A stretch of 64,000 bases of DNA, taken from the NCBI GenBank assembly GCA_963643035.1, contig CAVIKO010000001.1, positions 1 through 64,000 on the forward strand, written 5' to 3'. The notes beneath the pieces were generated by a model. It worked only from the letters and a program-made list of their open reading frames with translations, made no database searches and was not told where the DNA came from. The translations under genes and the position numbers were made by a program. This stretch comes from UMGS1696 sp963643035. Lineage in GTDB: Bacteria > Bacillota > Clostridia > Oscillospirales > CAG-272. How positions within the stretch are numbered: position 1 is the first letter of the stretch; every line of letters starts with the position of its first letter. Of this stretch, positions 59,269 through 64,000 are shown piece by piece.

Positions 59269-60717
59269 TCAGAATTGGAAATAGATAAAGGATTTGTTGT
59301 CATACGCGCCGAAAATCACAATGATCGCGACCATCACGCCGTAGGAGACAAGGCGCAGTGCGCACCGTCTTTTCGTATCTGCTGTGAACCACGCGGGAAT
59401 GGCGGGGATTTTCGTGAGGATCTCCACGCCAAATAAGAGAATAGGCGCGGCACAGGCGATGTATCCGCGAAAGTCGGCAATGTGTGGAAAATCCATCACA
59501 GTCTTTGCGGTCAGATGAGACAACACGTAAAATGCGTCCGAGAACGTGTTTGCACGGAAGAAAACCCACGACAGTGCGGTCAGAGCAAAGGTGACCGCAA
59601 TCGATATTCCGGCAGAGATCCATGGGATCCGATCGAGACGGAGGATATGCTTGATCTTTTCACGCAGTTCTTTTGTAAACCGAGAGATTACGATGTATAT
59701 ACCGTTTAAGAGTCCCCATGCAACAAACGTAAATGACGCACCGTGCCAGATGCCGGAGATGGCGAACGTGACGAGTTGATTGAAGCACCAGCGCGGCTTG
59801 GAAACACGGTTGCCGCCCATGGGAATATATACGTAATCGCGAAACCATGTCGAGAGGGAGATATGCCACCTGCGCCAGAATTCCGGGATGGAACGGGAGA
59901 AATACGGCGTGTCAAAATTCTGCATCAGCCGGATGTCCATGACGCGGGCTGCCCCGATGGCAATATCGGAATAACCGGAAAAGTCGCAGTAGATCTGTAC
60001 CGTGAAGCAGAGGATCCCGGCGACCAGGCCAAAACCGCTGTAGGCGTGAACATCCTTGAATACGGCATCCGCGAACATGGCGAGATTGTCTGCCACTATG
60101 ACCTTTTTGAACATTCCCCACAGCATCCATCTGCCGCCGATGGAGAGATTTTCATACTTCAGCACATGATAAGCCTTAAGCTGGTCGAAGAGATTGCGGC
60201 TCCGCTCGATGGGACCGGCGACCAGCTGCGGGAAGTACATGAGAAAGAGAGAAAAATCGATGAAGCTGTGTTCCGCTTCCTCCCGTCCGGTGTACACGTC
60301 GATGAGATAGCCCATGCTCTGGAACGTGTGGAATGAAATCCCGATGGGCAGCACCACATCCGGCAGTACTACGGTGCGCATATCGATGAGATGACCGAAG
60401 AAATTGATGGTATCCTCCAGGAGTCCGAGATATTTGAAGTATACAAGCAGTCCGACATTGGCACAGACTGCGAGGATAAAGACCGCTTTGGAGAGCCGGT
60501 TTCGCTCTGCTTTCCGTGCCGACTCCACGCCGAGCGCGCCGAAAAAGTCTACACACGTGGTGAATAGGAGGATGAGGATATACTTCGGGATAAAGGACAT
60601 ATAGAAGTACAAGCTCGCTGCCAGCAGAAAATATCGCCGAAACCGTTGGGGCAGGGCGAAATACCCGAATATGACCAGTGGGAAAAACAGAAGGAATTCC
60701 ACGGAATTGAATAGCAT
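59269..60717 (-). CDS. MBOAT-family O-acyltransferase (AlgI/DltB-like)
   Basis: 482 aa from the ATG at 60717. A GTG two codons upstream lies too close to GGAG. About ten transmembrane helices. Family features: LPIGISFHTFQSMGYLIDVY near residue 125, FPQLVAGPIERS near 165, YCDFSGYSDIAIG near 245, FWRRWHISLSTWFRDYVYIPMGG near 285 and the catalytic His in SGIWHGASFTFVAWG near 325. The C-terminus FIYFQF is typical. It moves acyl groups across the membrane for O-acetylation of an extracellular polysaccharide. First gene of a two-gene operon, promoter at 60788-60816. Confidence 0.92.
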   Translation of the reverse strand: MLFNSVEFLLFFPLVIFGYFALPQRFRRYFLLAASLYFYMSFIPKYILILLFTTCVDFFGALGVESARKAERNRLSKAVFILAVCANVGLLVYFKYLGLLEDTINFFGHLIDMRTVVLPDVVLPIGISFHTFQSMGYLIDVYTGREEAEHSFIDFSLFLMYFPQLVAGPIERSRNLFDQLKAYHVLKYENLSIGGRWMLWGMFKKVIVADNLAMFADAVFKDVHAYSGFGLVAGILCFTVQIYCDFSGYSDIAIGAARVMDIRLMQNFDTPYFSRSIPEFWRRWHISLSTWFRDYVYIPMGGNRVSKPRWCFNQLVTFAISGIWHGASFTFVAWGLLNGIYIVISRFTKELREKIKHILRLDRIPWISAGISIAVTFALTALSWVFFRANTFSDAFYVLSHLTAKTVMDFPHIADFRGYIACAAPILLFGVEILTKIPAIPAWFTADTKRRCALRLVSYGVMVAIIVIFGAYDNKSFIYFQF

Positions 60718-60738
60718 AGGCACACTCCGTTATGTATT

Positions 60739-60777
60739 TGTGCGAAAATGGCGACAAATATTGTCGAATTTCGCACA
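60739..60777 (-). promoter_or_regulatory. nested palindrome in the MBOAT leader
   Basis: TGTGCGAAA/TTTCGCACA outer arms enclose CGACAA-TA-TTGTCG. It lies between the predicted start of transcription and the ribosome-binding site, so it can act as an RNA hairpin or as an operator. Confidence 0.5.
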
Positions 60778-60787
60778 GATTTTCTAC

Positions 60788-60816
60788 AGTATACCATAAA
60801 AAATACAGAATGTAAA
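60788..60816 (-). promoter_or_regulatory. promoter of the MBOAT operon
   Basis: On the minus strand TTTACA, 17-bp spacer, TATACT, with TG before the -10. Confidence 0.7.
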
Positions 60817-61043
60817 GAGAGAATTGTGAAAAAAGAAGAATAGCTGCCGTATTCTCGCCAAGATGCTTGGCAATTCCGCACACAATGGATATACAATCGA
60901 AAAAACCGCTTACCGCGGATATAGAGGGATTGAAAACCGCTGTGTAAGGCTGGTATACCATCCAATAAATCTTGACCTGGTATTCAGCGCATTCTTAAGG
61001 AGGATCTATGTGGTGTTTTCTTAGCCGTTTCCGCAAGGAATAC

Positions 61044-61091
61044 AAAAAATCGCGGGAAAGCCGGAGCAAGGCGGCAATCTCGCGATTTTTT
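61044..61091. terminator. terminator of the P-type ATPase gene
   Basis: AAAAAATCGCG pairs with CGCGATTTTTT; usable on both strands. Confidence 0.8.
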
Positions 61092-61146
61092 ATACAGTTT
61101 TCAGGATTTGCTGAATCAAACAACTCTCAATCTGTGTTTTTATCCA

Positions 61147-63762
61147 TCAGTGCTGGTGCTTGATCAGTCCGCACGCTTTAGATAATTCCATCACGGCAAG
61201 CGGAACGAGGATCAACGCGAGCCCGACACAGTATGCCTGCCATGGAAGGGTTACCAGACCGAACGCTGTGCCGAGCGGGGTGAAGAGTACGAGACAAACG
61301 AGCAGCAGGGACAAGAGAGACGCGCCGTTGAGCTTTTTATTCGAAAATACGCCGATTTTGAACAGAGAATGCTCTGAACGCATATTGTACGCCTGTACGA
61401 TTTGCGACAGGGCAAGCACCATAAACGCAAGTGTCTGACCGGCAGCAAGCGTACCACCGTACAGTTCGCCAAATACAAAGCCTGCGAGGGAAATCGCGCC
61501 GAACATAAAGCCTTGTAACACGATCCGCAGACCGAAGCCGTGGGCGAACATACTCTCCGATTTCGGACGCGGCTTTCTGTCCATCACATCCGCTTCAACC
61601 GCCTCCATACCGAGCGCGATTGCAGGGAGACTGTCCGTCACAAGGTTGATCCAGAGCAACTGCATGGACAATAGCGGTGTTTTGTGCCACAGCATCATTG
61701 CGGTGAATACCGTTAACACCTCGCCGATATTTGTGCCGAGAAGGTACCCGACAACCTTGCGGATGTTGGCGTAGATCCCGCGCCCTTCCCGCACCGCGTC
61801 TACGATTGTTGCGAAATTGTCGTCGGTCAGCGTCATATCGGCGGCTCCCTTGGCAACGTCGGTGCCGGTTATGCCCATTGCGCAGCCAATGTCGGCGGCC
61901 TTGAGTGCGGGAGCATCATTTACACCGTCGCCCGTCATCGAAACTACCTGTCCCTTACGCTGCCATGCCTTGACGATGCGGATCTTGTTCTCCGGCGATA
62001 CGCGGGCATATACGGCGATATGTTCCACAGCAGCATCCAGCTCCGTGTCCGTCATCGCGTCCAGCTCGGCACCGGTGATGGCGTGGTCGCTCTCGGTAAG
62101 AATTCCCAGTTCACGCGCGATCGCAGAGGCAGTCACAACATGGTCGCCTGTGATCATTACCGGCTTGATGCCGGCACGGCGACATATGGTGACGGCATCC
62201 TTTGCTTCCGGACGGGGAGGATCAATCATGCCGACCAGTCCTACGAACGTCAGATCGGACTCCAGTGATTCGGACGTGACTTCCGTTGGGATCTCGTCGA
62301 TTATCTTGCAGCCGACCGCCAGTACCCGAAGTGCGTCTGCACTCATTTCTTCCGTGATTTTTGCGGCTTTCGTGAGATTTCCAGCGATGCATCGCTTCGC
62401 CATCACGTCAAAGGCTCCTTTGACGATTACGACGTTTTTGTCCTCCATCCGGCAGACCACGCTCATCAGCTTCCGGTCAGAGTCGAATGGAAGCTCCGCG
62501 AGGCGCGGATAGACGCGGTTCAGCTCCTCCTTCGGCATACCGTTTTTGTGTGCGGCGAGGACGATCGCGGTTTCTGTCGGGTCACCGATGTGTGTTTCCT
62601 CCGTCCCGTGGAAGGTCACGGAGCCGTCGCAGCACAGACAACCGAACCGCAGGAGTTTTTGCACCTTTTCGCTCGAAGAGGTCGTGATCGCTTCCGGCGC
62701 ATCGTCGCCATCCACGTAGGTTTTTACAAGGGTCATGCGGTTTTGGGTCAGCGTTCCCGTTTTATCGGAGCAAATGATGGATGCGCTGCCGAGCGTCTCC
62801 ACAGCGGGCAGACGGCGGATCAACGCGTTTTTCTGCACCATCCGCTGTACGCCGATCGAAAGTACGATCGTTACGATCACGGGCAATCCCTCCGGAATTG
62901 CGGAAACGGCAAGAGACACGGCAGTCATGAAGATTTCCAGCGGCGGAATGTCGTTCACCAGTCCGACTACGAAAATCACGGCGCATGCGACCAGAGCCAT
63001 CGCACCGAGATATTTGCCGAGCTGTGCGAGCTTTTCCTGTAAAGGCGTTTGCGTATCGGTTTCATCGGCTAGCAGATTGGCAATTTTGCCCATCTCGGTG
63101 TCCATACCGGTTGCGGTGACGACTGCGACAGCAGTGCCATACGTGATACTGCACCCGGAAAAGAGCATATTCGACCGATCGCCCAGCGGCGCCTTTTCCT
63201 CGACTACGGTGTCTGCATCCTTGTCGGAGGGTACAGATTCCCCGGTCAGCGCGGATTCCTCGCTTTTCAGCCGTACCGCGCGCAGGATACGTGCGTCCGC
63301 CGGGATAAAATCTCCCGCCTCGAGGCGCAGAATATCGCCGGGCACCAGATCTGCCGCGTCAATGACGATTTCCTTCCCATCGCGGATCACGCGCGCATGG
63401 GGAGCAGACATGTTTTTCAATGCGTCGAGGGCTTTTTCCGCTTTGCTTTCCTGCAACATACCCATCACGGCGTTGCAGACTACGATGGCAAGGATGAGCG
63501 CGGGTTCAAAAAAGCCTTTGGGATCGCTCTCCGTACACGCGACTACGAACGATACGATGGCGGCGGCGATCAAGATGAGGATCATTGCGTCCTTGAACTG
63601 CTCAAGGAACCTCTGCAAATTTGTTTTCTTCTTTTTCTCCCGGAGCTTGTTCGGACCGTTCGCCGCAAGTCTTTTCTCCGCCTCGGCTGTACACAGACCT
63701 GTTGCCGGATCCGATTGCAGTGCGGAAAGCACTTCTTCCCGGGTGCCGATGTGATAGAGCAT
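61147..63762 (-). CDS. calcium-translocating P-type ATPase (P2-type)
   Basis: 871 aa from the ATG at 63762, which has CGGAGG 8 nt upstream. N-terminal cation-ATPase domain, TGES (173-176) in the actuator domain, phosphorylated Asp333 in DKTGTLT, and TGDGVNDAP in the hinge near residue 620. Ion-site residues look SERCA/PMCA-like: AIPEGLP in M4 (289-294), NIGEVL in M5 and NLVTDSLPAIALGME in M6 (Asn and Asp of the NxxTD motif). The C-terminus has four helices and ends CGLIKHQH. It would export Ca2+ from the cytoplasm using ATP. Monocistronic; no clear promoter was found upstream. Confidence 0.92.
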   Translation of the reverse strand: MLYHIGTREEVLSALQSDPATGLCTAEAEKRLAANGPNKLREKKKKTNLQRFLEQFKDAMILILIAAAIVSFVVACTESDPKGFFEPALILAIVVCNAVMGMLQESKAEKALDALKNMSAPHARVIRDGKEIVIDAADLVPGDILRLEAGDFIPADARILRAVRLKSEESALTGESVPSDKDADTVVEEKAPLGDRSNMLFSGCSITYGTAVAVVTATGMDTEMGKIANLLADETDTQTPLQEKLAQLGKYLGAMALVACAVIFVVGLVNDIPPLEIFMTAVSLAVSAIPEGLPVIVTIVLSIGVQRMVQKNALIRRLPAVETLGSASIICSDKTGTLTQNRMTLVKTYVDGDDAPEAITTSSSEKVQKLLRFGCLCCDGSVTFHGTEETHIGDPTETAIVLAAHKNGMPKEELNRVYPRLAELPFDSDRKLMSVVCRMEDKNVVIVKGAFDVMAKRCIAGNLTKAAKITEEMSADALRVLAVGCKIIDEIPTEVTSESLESDLTFVGLVGMIDPPRPEAKDAVTICRRAGIKPVMITGDHVVTASAIARELGILTESDHAITGAELDAMTDTELDAAVEHIAVYARVSPENKIRIVKAWQRKGQVVSMTGDGVNDAPALKAADIGCAMGITGTDVAKGAADMTLTDDNFATIVDAVREGRGIYANIRKVVGYLLGTNIGEVLTVFTAMMLWHKTPLLSMQLLWINLVTDSLPAIALGMEAVEADVMDRKPRPKSESMFAHGFGLRIVLQGFMFGAISLAGFVFGELYGGTLAAGQTLAFMVLALSQIVQAYNMRSEHSLFKIGVFSNKKLNGASLLSLLLVCLVLFTPLGTAFGLVTLPWQAYCVGLALILVPLAVMELSKACGLIKHQH

Positions 63763-64000
63763 GGTGAATTCCTCCGATATTTTATGAATTTCCGCAGGAT
63801 GTCGCGGCAGCCTGGATGATGCATAGGTACAGGCAATCGCGATATGGTGCAGATTTGAAAACAGGCACATTTCTTTTACTGCCAATGCAACGCGAAACAC
63901 GGTCGTATGAACGTGAATGGCAAAAGATTTTGGCGAAAAATCGTGCGTGGGATGCGGATTTTCGCCATAGCCAATTGTTAGGAAATGCAAAATGAATGGG
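63763..64000. other. region upstream of the P-type ATPase gene
   Basis: About 240 nt at the window edge. No convincing promoter or other element was seen. Confidence 0.4.

Larger units (their letters stand above)
60718..61146. other. intergenic region with leader hairpin, promoter and terminator
   Basis: About 430 nt. From left: a strong leader hairpin (60739-60777), the MBOAT promoter (60788-60816), a TAAGGCTGG...ATTCAGCGCATTCTTAA segment (60945-60999) that may be another repeat copy, and the P-ATPase terminator (61044-61091). Confidence 0.55.

Noticed and set aside
61008..61163. 51-codon plus ORF with an AAGGAGG-like site
   Set aside because: It runs through a strong terminator and into the 3' end of the P-type ATPase gene; no recognisable sequence.
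1..64000. tRNA, rRNA, insertion sequences, prophage
   Set aside because: No cloverleaf-like sequence, rRNA segment, transposase or phage gene was recognised on either strand; a tRNA/Rfam scan would settle this.

Overview
The window reads as ordinary chromosome from an anaerobic, low-complexity-linker-rich member of the Clostridia (Bacillota), most likely a gut lineage near Oscillospirales or Christensenellales; the family is an inference. Support comes from AddAB, RNase Y, a two-gene SufC/SufB-type Fe-S system, rubredoxin, CotH, DUF4358, MBOAT/SGNH acylation genes, lipoproteins with Thr/Glu linkers, and sigma-A promoters (TTGACA-like, 17-bp spacer, TATAAT) before many genes. Two runs of N (27152-27161 and 50642-50710) show a scaffolded, probably metagenomic, assembly. 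No rRNA, tRNA, CRISPR, prophage or transposase was seen.

Layout. 0.1-4.4 kb: AspT/YidE-type membrane protein, a solute-binding lipoprotein, and an F420-ligase-like protein. 4.5-10.7 kb: a phosphodiesterase-LamG protein, an SGNH protein with a DUF4358 lipoprotein, an EamA transporter, and a protein resembling a degenerate type III restriction (Res) helicase domain placed before uvrB. 10.7-13.7 kb: uvrB, then a convergent RluA-type pseudouridine synthase with a small membrane protein. 14.3-24.8 kb: an all-plus carbohydrate island (two TIM-barrel isomerase/epimerases, two solute-binding lipoproteins, a sulfatase-superfamily enzyme with Thr at the nucleophile position, two Gfo/Idh oxidoreductases, an AraC regulator) with no transporter permease. 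24.9-28.0 kb: sufC, a SufB/D-like gene and an aspartate aminotransferase in one operon. 28.6-41.8 kb: asd, CotH lipoprotein, alr, rubredoxin, addAB. 42.1-49.9 kb: a LytM protein that has lost zinc ligands, a fucosidase/phosphoesterase/GH20 operon, an SGNH esterase, a TauE/SafE permease. 50.1-57.8 kb: rny, a Crp/Fnr regulator, a beta-helix/acetylesterase fusion, a YczE-like membrane protein, and a deleted solute-binding gene. 57.9-63.8 kb: MBOAT O-acyltransferase with its SGNH partner, and a Ca2+-type P-ATPase.

How it fits together. The glycan genes suggest import of small sulfated, acetylated or fucosylated glycans and their breakdown inside the cell: the fucosidase, GH20 enzyme, sulfatase-like protein, beta-helix/esterase and oxidoreductases all lack signal peptides, while three intact solute-binding lipoproteins supply capture outside. 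The SGNH/DUF4358 and MBOAT/SGNH loci look like surface-polymer O-acylation.

The most unusual observations are: a family of short, terminally inverted intergenic repeats that in several copies start at the TAA stop codon of the preceding gene (1.36, 8.4-8.6, 19.57 and 32.62 kb, with a relative at 42.0 kb); the Res-like protein without ATPase motifs upstream of uvrB; three exact tandem 19-bp palindromic units just before the fucosidase gene; and an assembly gap flanked by a 9-bp duplication that artificially breaks the sufB-like gene.
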